The notes below the pieces were generated by a model. It was not told the origin of the DNA. It made no database searches and saw nothing but the letters and a program-made list of their open reading frames with translations. The position numbers and the translations under genes were made by a program. A stretch of DNA of 64,000 nucleotides. Origin: Clitopilus passeckerianus (taxonomy: Eukaryota; Basidiomycota; Agaricomycetes; Agaricales; Entolomataceae). Numbering within the stretch: position 1 is the stretch's first letter; every line of letters begins with the position of its first letter. Below are positions 10,912 through 21,684 of this stretch, in pieces. Location: contig CALYLX010000150.1 of assembly GCA_944990035.1 (NCBI GenBank), positions 1,116,001 through 1,180,000 of the forward strand, in the 5' to 3' direction.

Positions 10912-13129
10912 CTACTTCCTAGGTGTAAGAACAACCGGGAGTCGGCCTTTAATAGTGACGAAGAAATCCGTAAGACTATCTTCGTATGTCCTGGGATCGA
11001 ATCCTTCCTCGAACTTCATGGAGAACCTCGACAGCAATGTGCAAACAGCCATCCTCATCTCCATCAATGCAAAGTTCTTCCCTACACAATTGGCCGGACC
11101 AAAGGAGAACGGCACGAAGGCGTCTTGGTTGAGGACAAAGTTGGACTGGTCCTTGAAGAGGGCAGGCTCGAGATTGAGTTGGTCTTCGGTAGGTAGCCAC
11201 CTTTCCGGAAGGAACGAGTCGGGGAGAGGGGAGAAGCATCGTGGATCGCGTTGGATGGTGAAGAAATGAAGGAAGGTGCAGGTTTCTCCGGGCACAACAC
11301 TGAAGAACAGGTGAACATTGATTCACAACTAGAAAGCATCGGTACTCACTTGGGTCCAATCGTGGTCGTCGTTGCAGCGTACCTCTGTGAGCCACTAAGG
11401 ACAGGCGGTAACAAACGCATGGATTCGTTTCTACGATGAATATAAGCCGTGAGCCCATCAATACGGGAGAATATTCATATGTAACTGACATGGCACCGTT
11501 GAGGTATGGCATGTGCGCCTGCTTGGTGTAGTCTCGTAGATCGTCGCCCAGCGCGTCGATCTCTGCTTGAAGCCGTTCATAAGCTTTAGGATTTGTCAAG
11601 AGGAAGTAAAATAGGTTGGTGAGAGCGCTAGAGGTTGTGTCCGAGCCTGCAAGAATCGCTAGACCACCTGAGATAACACGCGTCAGTACTCTGTTTCCAG
11701 TTTAACCGGGGCGACATACCATCGCTCACAACCTGAATCATGGAGGGTGGATTCTCATATACGCCCTCTTCATCGATCTATGAAAGAGTAAGACGACATC
11801 CTAGTATCATCGTGGCAGCAGAACCCACCAGGTAGTAGAAAAGGTCCTTAAAAGGAGATCCCTTTATTTTCCTATTTGTTGCACGGGCTATGGCAGCTTT
11901 TCTGAACGCCTTGAGATCCTTGGCGAAGAAAGGTACCCGAAGGATCAAAGCACCAAACCATGCAACATGGCCGACGAAAACCGCGCTCCTGGTTTACGGT
12001 CAGTAATTATGAACGACGCGAACGGGCAAGTAGTCTCACTTCTGTCCGTTTTCCAGCTGGTGCCAAAGCCCCTCGACGTCACCATCTCGCATCATTTCAG
12101 TACCCCCACCGAACCTGCAGAAGGTGGCTGAGTTCGTTGACATTCCCGTGAAGAAGCCGCTGTTAGCACTTACGCAAGGTCCCCCATCATGTCATACCTA
12201 TTGGCGGCCCCTGGTCAGACAAATTTGTGATATGAATTTATAAGGGGGGACGAACGCGAAGTATGAAATCCAGGTCATCAAATCCACTGATCCTTTTTGG
12301 TTTCCGAGAAGGTCTGCCAATTGAACGGTCCTCTCGGTGATCATTGGCTCGTAGCCTTTGAGCGCGGCAGTATTGAAAGCCCGAGTCCATGGACGACGTC
12401 GATTAGTATGGTCCATTCTATCCCGGAGGCTAATGAGTGGTCTGATAGGGTCCCCCTCTGGCAGTCGACCGTCCCAGACTAGAGGCATGAATACATCAAC
12501 TTCGCTTCTCATTTTGAGGCTATAGGAGACTTACATGTTCCCTTGGGTAAACCGTTCTGCCCCATCATGTCTTTCAAAGCATTCACGTTGCAGAACGACA
12601 ATTCGTTCGGGCCTGTGTTATTCCTGATTAATATTTGAAACCCCATGCCTATTCAAACCGTTACCAATTCGGACGACATCTCCATACTTCTGGTGCAGTT
12701 CGCGGTAATATTCGTGCTGCTTGCCCTTCAACGACAAGAAAGCGAGTCTGAACTTGGAAATCTTGCATAGCAGAGGTCCAGGGTATTTTGCAAGGGGATG
12801 CCAGGGAGAGATGCGGTAAAGGAGGACGGAGGTGCCCAAGGTTCCCAAGTATACGCCAAAGCTTGTGGCAAGTGAAAGCGGGATTGAGTCGAGGTGGCGG
12901 GTCAACAGAGAGGTCAGCCCAGCAGGAATGGCGCCTAGCAGAACTGCAAGGTGAACAGGAGCATGCGTTTCCGTCCGCTTAAATATCAGGTGGGTGGCCT
13001 GGTCCATGTGACCTATCAGCTTCTGTCTTTGGATCCAGAAGAGAAGCAACGCACCAGGCCGGCTGCACCGATCGCTAACAGAGAATCCTTCAAGGAAAGA
13101 GAAGAAACGAGCGTGGACATGGACTCCAT
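10912..13129 (-). CDS. Cytochrome P450 monooxygenase C
   Basis: Third member of the tandem trio; eleven exons in the same phases as A and B, full length and intact. Landmarks: hinge HPLAKYPGP, GPNELSF after the second intron, AGSDTTSS, K-helix ESMR (Glu and Arg of ExxR kept, middle residues differ from A and B), PERW, haem loop FSFGPANCVGKNFA. The start at 13129 (MESMSTLVSSLS) is chosen because it aligns with the leaders of A and B and lies about 40 bases behind a TATA-like element. An ATG a little upstream opens a frame that stops at once. C differs more from A and B than they do from each other, so it probably diverged first. Substrate unknown. Confidence 0.88.
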
Positions 13130-13821
13130 GAGTTGGGTGGTTGGTCCATGGTAATCATGATTATTTCTTTATATATCTCTGTTATCCGTTTCACCGGATT
13201 TAAGCATGCGGTTGATGAACAGATGCTTCTTCGAAGAGGTACTGATGTTGGACATCCTTGGACATCCCAGCAATGATGGAGATGACAGATCTGCACCGGC
13301 CACGAACGTCCTCCAACCCGTCGGTAAGGTCGTAGCACATAAGCTTTGTGGGTCGGATATAGGACGTTAGTGAGTGGACAACGTTCCGGTGATTGTAAGC
13401 TGAGGCGTCAAATGGTGGGGTTCTGATTAGATGGAGAAGCTATCCCTGCGAATCCTTTTGATTGAAAGAGTAATTGAGGTCTGGAAAGCAGCGGCATGGT
13501 GCTGCATGGTGGTCGTCAACTGTGAAGATGCCGCGACAAACTTGGCGCGATAATGTACCGGTTGATGAGTTTGATGGGTATACATGTGTCCTCTCGTGCC
13601 TTCGCTTGAGTGCTTACTCGCAAGTCATCTCAGTTTTGATACTGTAGGACAGAAGGCCGAATCATTTCCATTCAGTGGGATATCTAGGTACTTGCTTGGG
13701 TTGCCGCCAGATGGCCAGCGTTAAATACAGGTAAATTAGTATAAATCGTGAATCGTAACGATCATATTGTTAGTATACAGCATCGATTCCAATCCCATTG
13801 CGTCCTCAAAAAATCAAGCGT
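13130..13821. other. Intergenic, P450 C promoter and ERG3 3' flank
   Basis: Holds the TATA-like element of P450 C at 13168-13175. No open frame with recognisable features. Confidence 0.5.
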
Positions 13822-15048
13822 CTATTGGCTCTTGGCCTTTTCCAAAGCTTGCACTTCTAGTAGAGGGTCAAGAGAAGATTCGGGTTGACGGTACGAGCCA
13901 CCGGTACGGTCCGCCCATGTAAAGTACTAGATAGGAAATAGGTCAGTTTTGGAAACGATGATGAGCGCTTGATCGACATTACCTGTCCATAATTGACAGT
14001 GAAGTAAAGGTGATGTAATGTATGGTGTGCAGGGCCGTTGATAACTTTTTCGAGCGCATGACCAGTAATCATGTCCGAGTCGTGAATCTGCAGGTGGACA
14101 TGAGCGGCCGGCCTCAAAGGAAATGAAGGGAATACACTTACAAAGATACTCCAGAAATTGACGAGGACGAAGAGGACGAGGTAAAGCATCCTATGTAAGG
14201 GGAAGAGAAAGATGAAGAGGTGGTAAGGTACTGATTGGAGGTATCCGTCAACAAAGTGGAACGCGTGGGAGGCAAATGGTGTAGGAACTGGAGTGGTGGA
14301 TAAGTTATACTACAAGAGGAAGAGAAGAATGGGACGTACTGAGCCATTTGTGGTGGGGCTTGTGGATTGTCTTGTAGATGGCGGGGTGGTGCAACCCTCG
14401 GTGGACCCAGTAGATCAAGTAGTCGGTGAACAAGAGGAAGCTGGGTAACAAAACGAACAGTCAGCCCCATAACCGAGTTTACTGAGTAAATACGACCCAC
14501 AAAGGTACGGACAACACGAGGTACGTGTACCCATAGGTGTCCACTCCGTCGTAGAGCTTCGAATAGCCCATGACTTCGCCTTGGAACCATGGAAGTGTGA
14601 GAACCGTCATGCCTGGGAATGCACGCAAGCTGCACTGGATTTCTAGCTTGACCTGATTCTTCAAGAACCGAGGATGCTTCATCATCTCATGGTTGAAGAT
14701 GAAGGTGTATGATAGCCATGCGAAGAGGAAGTACAGGATGTGAATTCCAACGAGTGTTATTACACTCAATGAAAGAACTTGTCGTGGAACGTAATCGCGT
14801 GGCCATGCTGATATTTGAGCCAAAGGTTTTGCAGATATTGACGCGAGCTCATCGACAGAAATTTGAGGATGTGGCAGCCGTGATACGAGTTGCGACCATG
14901 TTGATGCTGAGCCACTACCAATGGGCATGACGACAGTGCTGTTCTGCACAAACGATGATGCTGTGCTAGAGAACGCGGAGAGAGGTACAAGTTTTGCCCA
15001 AACCTTGTCGAAGACAAGGTCGTCTGCTATTGAGAGTACGAGGTCCAT
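13822..15048 (-). CDS. ERG3: Sterol C-5 desaturase (delta-7-sterol 5(6)-desaturase)
   Basis: ER membrane di-iron desaturase that introduces the C5-C6 double bond in ergosterol synthesis, using cytochrome b5 for electrons. Five exons give about 335 residues. The three His boxes of the fatty acid hydroxylase/sterol desaturase fold are present: HRGLHH, HKPHH and HHTLHH. Family blocks around them include [24 protein letters not shown] and [10 protein letters not shown]. Hydrophobic segments fit four membrane spans. The start is the ATG at 15048 ([11 protein letters not shown]); earlier codons in this frame lack a Met. The C-terminus ([13 protein letters not shown], ending KAKSQ) sits on a separate small exon. 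It shares strand and proximity with the P450 trio, but this is a core sterol gene and no functional link is shown. Confidence 0.92.
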
Positions 15049-15746
15049 GTCGTTAAAGGCACCTTGGGCGTCGTTGAAGACGGTGAGCAAAGAGAAATGT
15101 TGGTCAAGGGTCGGACCCGACTCTTTTGTGGGAGAAATTTCGAAAACATCCGCTTGAGTTTATATTCTCCGAGGCGACCTTGCTATGATCAGGCCACAAT
15201 ATTTTTTTGAGATCACGTGGTACGGAGTTGAATGATTAGATTCCCTAAGTAAAAGTGATCTGATAATGCCTTGGCAACCTGGATATCCCCCGTTCTGTCC
15301 AGGTCCCTCCAGTTGCGTTCATGAGGGCTTTTCATCCTCGAAATGACTTGAGGCAGACCTGGATATCCAAGAAGCGCAGGATGTCGCGCCACTAACTCTT
15401 TTGTAACTCAGCGCAATTCATTTTATTTGATGGCCCGAGTAGAGCTGTGGCCCGACGAGAAGTGATACCATGAAAGGCAACCTGGCAAGTGGAATGATGC
15501 ATCAGGAACTCATTCAGCCTGTCGACCAAAGCGGTCAGAGAGCTAGGACTACAGTCCTTTGCTACCTCGGGGCGGATCGTTTTCTGCTCGCAAGCAGTCG
15601 TACCATCGAACCACAACGGTTATGGACTCGGGTCGGGTAAACGTGCCGGCTGTCGAGTCATTTACAACATCGTTGACTCATCCAAGGCTACGCACTACAA
15701 AGACGACATGACAGGATGGTCCTGAATCCGGTCAGACGAAGAGGAG
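15049..15746. other. Divergent promoter region, ERG3 / MFS A
   Basis: Separates two divergently transcribed genes and so should carry both promoters. The only motif recognised is a perfect AP-1/Gcn4-type tgactca at 15674-15680, 67 bases before the MFS A start. Confidence 0.45.
15674..15680. promoter_or_regulatory. AP-1/Gcn4-type site tgactca
   Basis: Palindromic bZIP core just upstream of MFS A. In yeasts such sites respond to Gcn4 or Yap factors, and Yap1 targets include MFS drug pumps. A 7-base match occurs often by chance, so this is only suggestive. Confidence 0.3.
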
Positions 15747-17494
15747 ATGGATAACACAGAATTATCTGATAACGAACAGACACCTTTGATTCAGGCTACC
15801 CAGCTGAGAAAGCCGAATCCTCTACCATGGCTGCAAATATACATCGTTCTATTACTCCAAGTTTGCGAACCACTGACGAGTCAGTCGATCTATCCGTATA
15901 TCAATCAGGTAAGAACGCAATCCAGTTTAGGGGACACGGACTGATGATTTCTCTCAGCTCATCAGTGAGCTAGATATTGTCCAAGGCGACGAAAAACGAG
16001 TAGGATATTATGCGGGCCTCGTCGTAAGCCATTTGAATTTCCAGGGAGGTTAATCTAACATCCGTTTCGAAGGAATCTCTGTTTTTCGTGACCGAGGCTT
16101 GCACTGTCCTGTATTGGAGTCGACTTTCTGATCGTGTTGGAAGAAAACCTGTCATGCTCCTAGGTCTTTTTGGTATTGCGCTATCGATGCTAAGTTTTGG
16201 TCTCTCTCGCACCTTCTGGCGACTAGTTCTAAGGTAAATAGTTCAGGCTTGTGCTCTTCGACTATCTTTAAAGTTTAATAACCCCGTTGTAGTCGATGCC
16301 TTTGTGGTCTCCTCAATGGCAATGTTGGTGTCATGAAAAGTGCCATGGGGGAGCTTACTGATTCAACCAACCGAGCGGAAGGGATGGCCCTGATCTCCAT
16401 CGTTTGGGAAGTTGGTGCCACTCTTGGGTAGGTCCTGGTTCTTGGACAACGGGGGGCATGCTCTGATATTCCTACTAGGCCACTAATTGGAGGTACCCTT
16501 GCCAAACCTCACGAGCGTTTCCCTTCCCTTTTTACCGGCAAGTTTTGGCAAGACTATCCTTACTTCTTACCTTCCCTGGTGGTTGCAATATTTGTCTTCG
16601 GGGCATTCACGATAGCTGCTTTGTTTTTCGAAGAGGTCAGTGATCTGCACCCTTCCACTTACAGCTCTTCCTGATAAGGTCAACAGAGTCATAAAGGAAG
16701 AAAGTTCAATCGGGTTCGACCTCAGTTAGAGCCACAAAACGGCGACCTAACGAAATCAGACGAACAAGATGAACCCCTACCCCTCCGCAAACTACTTATC
16801 TGGCCCGTCGTTATTTCCATCGCAAACTATATCACCCTAGCCTTTCAAACCCTTTGCTTTGCGGCACTCTTCCCGCTCTTTCTAGCAATGCCTATCGAAA
16901 TTGGCGGCCTCGGATTTGACCCGGCTGTTATTGGATACATCCTCGGTGCATATGGTGCCCTCACCGGCATCTGGCAATTCCTATATTTCGCGAAGGTCGT
17001 GCGGTATTTCGGAGAGCGCACGGCGTTCATTTTGGGGATGTCGATGTTCGTCTTATTATTCCCGCTTTTCCCTCTTACCAGCTTGCTTGCTAAGTGGGGT
17101 GGAGTGACGCCTGTGGTATGGGCCTTGGTCTCGCTAATGGTCATCCTCGTGGCGCTCATGGATGTCTGCTACGGTATCTATTCCTGAGTACTTATTCTCG
17201 CAATACCTGAACTTTTGAATAGGTTGTATCTTCATTTTCGTCACCTCGTCAGCGCCAAATCGAAGCTCCCTGGGTGCGACAAACGGCTTGACGCAGACCT
17301 GTGTTTCCATAGCCCGCGCCACGGGACCTGCGCTTGCAACTTCGCTGTTCTCTTTTTCCGTGCAAAACAAGGTACTCGGGGGCTATGGGGTCTATCTGTT
17401 CTTGTGGTCACTCTCCTGCTGTTCGGTGTATCTCGCACTTTATTTGCCAGAGAGGATGTGGCCGGAGCCAGAGTCAGAATCCACAAGCGATTAA
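15747..17494 (+). CDS. MFS transporter A (TetA/ZIFL-like)
   Basis: Twelve-helix major facilitator carrier, probably a proton-coupled exporter; substrate unknown. Eight exons appear intact. N-terminal dileucine-type PLIQ, then PNPLPWLQI opening helix 1, motif A-like loop RLSDRVGRKP between helices 2 and 3, GLLNGNVGVMKSAMGELTDSTN, GPLIGGTLAKPHERFP (helix 5), a charged loop, then the second half from PLPLRKLL and a late NRSSLGATNGL block. The pattern DE.K.GYYAGL, SD..GRKP, NGN.G, GGxLx.P.ERFP and YPYFLP resembles zinc-induced-facilitator-like and TetA-type carriers, not the DHA1 drug pumps. It converges on MFS B, its nearest relative in the window. Confidence 0.85.
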
Positions 17495-17643
17495 CCATGA
17501 GCAGATGGGGCTGTTCGTATGATCCATAAACCTGCTGTATAGTATTTTCTTTTGAGTAATACGATGGGTGAAATCGCCCGCATTGTCCGGTTGACTTTCA
17601 ACTCTAAACCACGACCACAACAATGCAGATTCTCCAATCATTA

Positions 17644-18224
17644 CTACATCCAAGTGCTACCTGTGGGGCTAGGGGCATCAGAGGATGTAGATTCCTTGGT
17701 GTCTGGAGATGGGTTGGCTCCAGGCGGGGACTCTGAATCAGGCGGAAGAGTCACAGTAGAATTTGCCTTCGAAGTCGGCGAAGGGGCGAGGGTGCAGTTC
17801 GTCGCTGGTGTCTTCAACGCGCCACCAGTTTGGTCGGGCAACGCAGTGCCGTTTTCGGATCCATGAGATGATCCAGACGTCGGGCGATGGTGGTGTTTGC
17901 ACGATTTATGATGCGAATGGCAATGTTTCCTGTGAGGCTGGAAGAACTGGACCACTGTCGTCGTGATAACTTCGATAACTATTGCATTCTTGCCCAGCAT
18001 ATGCTCGATCGTCGCGATCGTTGTCACTACCAGAGGCGTGTTGACCGATCCTCGAACTTCGATGTCCGATAGAGACCTCCGTTGTCTATACCGTGAACCC
18101 TTCAGTTCCAAGAGAGGGATCGGCGGAACAAAGGGACTTACGGGATAGGCGCTGTGTAAACAGAAGCAGCACCGAAAGCGCTTGCAGCAACGAAAACTCT
18201 GAGTAGCTTTCCAAGGCAGACCAT
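17644..18224 (-). CDS. Small secreted protein with a His/Cys cluster
   Basis: Two exons, 18224-18142 and 18085-17644, give 174 residues. Residues 1-25 form a signal peptide (MVCLGKLLRVFVAASAFGA), followed by APIPQRR, a plausible Kex2 site. The middle carries HRKHCHSHHKSCKHHHRP, with nine His and two Cys in 18 residues. The C-terminal third is Pro/Ser/Thr-rich with likely glycosylation sites and no hydrophobic GPI tail. No domain is recognised. The His/Cys run looks able to bind Zn, Cu or Ni, which is inference only. It lies between two convergent MFS transporters whose family includes metal-chelator exporters. The phases agree at the single intron (acceptor at 18086-18087), which supports the model. 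Confidence 0.6.
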
Positions 18225-18676
18225 CTCTACAGGGGAACTATTCGCAAGCTTTGAAGAAAATGACAGCGGATGAAGACACTTGGGCTGCCGGAGCCACAAG
18301 GATGAAACGGAGGGGAAGGAGCACAGCTGGGGCTTCAGCCTTCGCAACGCTGAGGATTTTATACATTTTCCAGCCAAAAGGAACCTCCTGTGTTTTGATC
18401 GGCGAAACAGGGACGAGAATGGGGCGAGCGTGGTAATCCATGTTTGTTCCTGAAGAAAAGAAAATCTGATCCAAGCAATGATGACTGGCGGCAGTTTTGG
18501 TATTATGTTCAAAAGCATTGTATTCCAGCATCCGGTGTACAAATGTAAGTTTCGTGAATCTATAGTAACGAAGCAATTCATGCTGGCCATTTTTAAGGGC
18601 GAATTAAATCGTCAGAGTCATCCAAAACAAACCATGTGATAAATCCATCAAATCTAAAACAATAATCTTCTGGCTC
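18225..18676. other. Intergenic, His-rich protein promoter
   Basis: Between the start of the His-rich gene and the 3' end of MFS B. Open frames here are extensions or shadows without recognisable content. Confidence 0.5.
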
Positions 18677-20501
18677 CTAGTCCTCCGCTTCCTCCCACAT
18701 CTCATTAGGAAGGAAAGTCGCAAGGTAAACAGAGCCGAGCGCTGCACAGAAAAGTATGAGATAGACCGCATAACCACCCAGCAGTTTATGCTGCACCGAG
18801 AAAGAGAACAGCGACGTTGCAAGTGCAGGCCCAACTGCCCGTGCAACCGAAACTGTCGTTTGGGAAAGCCCGTTTGTGGCTCCCAGAGAATTTTTGTTGG
18901 GGGTTGATGCCGTGATGTACATAAATATACAACCTGAGGGTAAATAGTTAGTAAACGCCGCAACGCTGCATTCGAGGGCAGTCAACACACCATAAGCCAT
19001 ATCCATGAGGGCCATGAGAACAACCATAATCCCAATGCAAACGTACACGGCCTGTGATACGCCATATTGTTGCGCCAACAAGCTGGTCACGGGGAACATA
19101 GCGAACAGGGCCACGAAGGCAGATACGGCTGCAATGAACACCCGCCTTTCACCCAGATAGTGCATAACCTTGGCGAAGTAGAATGCTTGCCAAAAGCCAG
19201 TGAGAGCACCTTGTGTACCCAGGATATAACCGATGACTGCAGGTTGAAGACCTAGGCCACCGATTTCGACGGGCATTGCCATGAAGAGTGGGAACAAGGC
19301 ATTGAGGCAGATATCCTGGAAGGCCAAACTGACATAGTTTGCGATGGATATTACGACGGGATATGTCATGAGTTCGCGGAGTGGAAGAGGCTTGCTAGTG
19401 TTTTGCTGATCTTCATCGCCGCTTTCCGAGGAAGTCGAATCACGTTTGGATCCCCAAAGGTGGATCGTCTTCCTCTTCAATGTCTAAGGGAATATGTTCA
19501 GTGTATCCGCCTAAACCTGAACCAGCATCAGGGGTGCACCTCTTTGAAGAGAACCAGGGCGAGCAGGAACGTAAACATGACAAAACTGGCCACGGCTAGG
19601 CATGGCAGGAAGTAAGGGTATTCTTTCCAAAATCTGCCTCCGAAGAGTCCTGGGAATCTCTCGTGGGGTTTTGACAGAGTCCCGCCCATGAGAGGGCTAA
19701 GAGCTGGGTTTCAGCATAGGTGTGCGGTAGGCCTTGTGCACACTCTTACCCGACTGTAGCACCAGTAGCCCATACAACCGGCATCAGGGAGAAGCCCTCT
19801 GCTCGATTTGTCGAGTCGGTCAATTCCCCCATTGCACTTTTCATTACGCCTGACATCCAAATTAGCTATAGTCGGGTTAACAAATTATCAATGACGGACC
19901 AATGTTTCCATTGAGTAGTCCGCATACACATCGACTAACCCAACACAGAGATCTGTCAACATTGAGGCTGTCAACCGTCAGAAGTAAGTGGCTCACCTTA
20001 TCACCAAACTCCAAAAGGTGCGGGACAACCCAAAACAGAGCATGGACACGGCGATCCCGAATAGCCCTATGAGTAGGATGGGTTTCCTTCCTACATGATC
20101 AGAGGCTCGACTCCATTGAAGAACGGTGAGTGCTTCAGCCACGAAGAACAGTGATTGCTAGCATAGACCGTCGTAGGTGAGCCCTTGTGACAAGTGTGAA
20201 GGGAGAGAGCTCACAATCAATCCGGCGTAGTACCCAACTTTTCTCTCGTCTCCTCCAGTGATATCCAACTCGCTGACCAGCTGTCATCCTCTTTAGGACC
20301 TTATTCTTGTTAAACTTGGCTGGGACGAACCTGGTTGATGTATGGGTAAATTGACTGGCTAGTCAATGGCTCGCAGACTTGAAGAAGGAGAACAATGGAA
20401 ATCTGAGTCCATGGCAGCGGATTCGGCTTCTTTCGCTGGCGGCGTTGAGGAATTAGAGGTGTTTCTTCGCTGGCAGCTTGGTCACCGTCGTTGGAAGTCA
20501 T
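18677..20501 (-). CDS. MFS transporter B (TetA/ZIFL-like)
   Basis: Paralogue of MFS A, pointing towards it. The start at 20501 gives MTSNDGDQAASEETPLIP; exon 1 runs through PNPLPWTQI and PLTSQSIYPYINQ, almost the same as A. Key blocks: GGDERKVGYYAGLI, SDHVGRKP, GLLNGNIG, KSAMGELTDSTNRAEG, GGTLSKPHERFP, YPYFLP, then the C-terminal half from PLPLRELM to a short acidic end (WEEAED). All junctions keep frame. Compared with A it has an extra intron at NIG/VMK. The intron at 18990-18934 is 57 bases long and open in frame, so a naive translation would add 19 spurious residues. Probably plasma- or vacuolar-membrane; substrate unknown. Confidence 0.85.
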
Positions 20502-21684
20502 GGGAGACTGCAGGCCCACCAACCGTCCAAACTACGTAACCTTGATCTTGAATTCGCAACAATGGGGAGCCCTGAGCGCCAACCGGTTCGGAGCTACTCG
20601 ACCCCAGTGCTTCTTCTGTCTGCTCGGTCCTCGACAAACCAATGGCAGAACCTGGGCGCGCGATAGCAGGCGATGGGTTTTGCGACTTCGCATATTTGCC
20701 TCCGCTCAAAATTGTCGCTTAAACTTGTATTTTTTAAATTGGAGGAATAGTTGATCCTGAGCGTAGGTGATTGACCGGATTTGTTCGATTTCGTAAGCTC
20801 AGGTTTCCACATCCTCATAGGTCCTCATTCTATCTCTCCTGAAAAGACGAGTCAATGAGGAGGCTTAGTCAACGAAGCTTAGAGGAGCATGCCACGGGCC
20901 CATATGGACTGGAACACCCACTTGATGAAGCTACCACGATTGGACCCATTCTGAACCTACAATACTCATTTTTAATCTATCAGCCACTGTCACAGTCAAG
21001 CCAGCCGGGGTGGGGTTGGTGGACGACTGGTGGAAGCATCGGGATACTTTTTCACTGATATTCTGGATTCTTGAGCGTCCGACCCACTCAACTTCTCCGA
21101 GGCTCGGCAGATCAACTGGCACACTACCCGCCGGATTTCCCTTCATTATCAGGGCAGACCGGTGGCAGTCATCTGTGGGGGTTAATGGGGCCGCCGGTAT
21201 GTAGCCAGTCGAAAGTCCGTTTAATCGATTAACGATCACCTCTGCAGACCGTCGGCTGACTGCCTACCTCGGGATCTCTACTCCGGGCGGCTACAGGTTG
21301 CGTCTCGGGATGTTTTAACGGAGTTTGACCTTAAATTGTCTACTCGTCGTCATGATTTGAAGATCGAATGGATTCAACAGAAATGACAAGGATTAACCAT
21401 GGCTTACCGCGGCTTTGGAGGCCGATATGCGATTCGGCAAATTCTTGGAGTATACTCGTCATTTCGATTTTGCAGGTGACCTCGTTGGTCTCCACGACCG
21501 CTGCTGCATGGACCTCAACGTCCCGGCTGGCTTCAAGCCGACGCCCCGTCCATGCATAGACGCTCACACAGCGGTCCGCCTCCAGGGCCGTCGTTCACCC
21601 AACTGTGCGGCGACTGCTTCTAGTGAACCCGGCTTATAAGTGGAAAGACAACCTAATGGATGTTTCTGTTACTTGACTTAAGCA
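20502..21684. other. Divergent promoter region, MFS B / pectate lyase
   Basis: About 1.2 kb between two divergent genes. A tataag element at 21634-21639 lies about 50 bases before the pectate lyase start. No coding signal was accepted. Confidence 0.5.

Noticed and set aside
5088..20501. Secondary-metabolite gene cluster
   Set aside because: P450s and exporters are present, but no synthase or terpene cyclase was found in the window.
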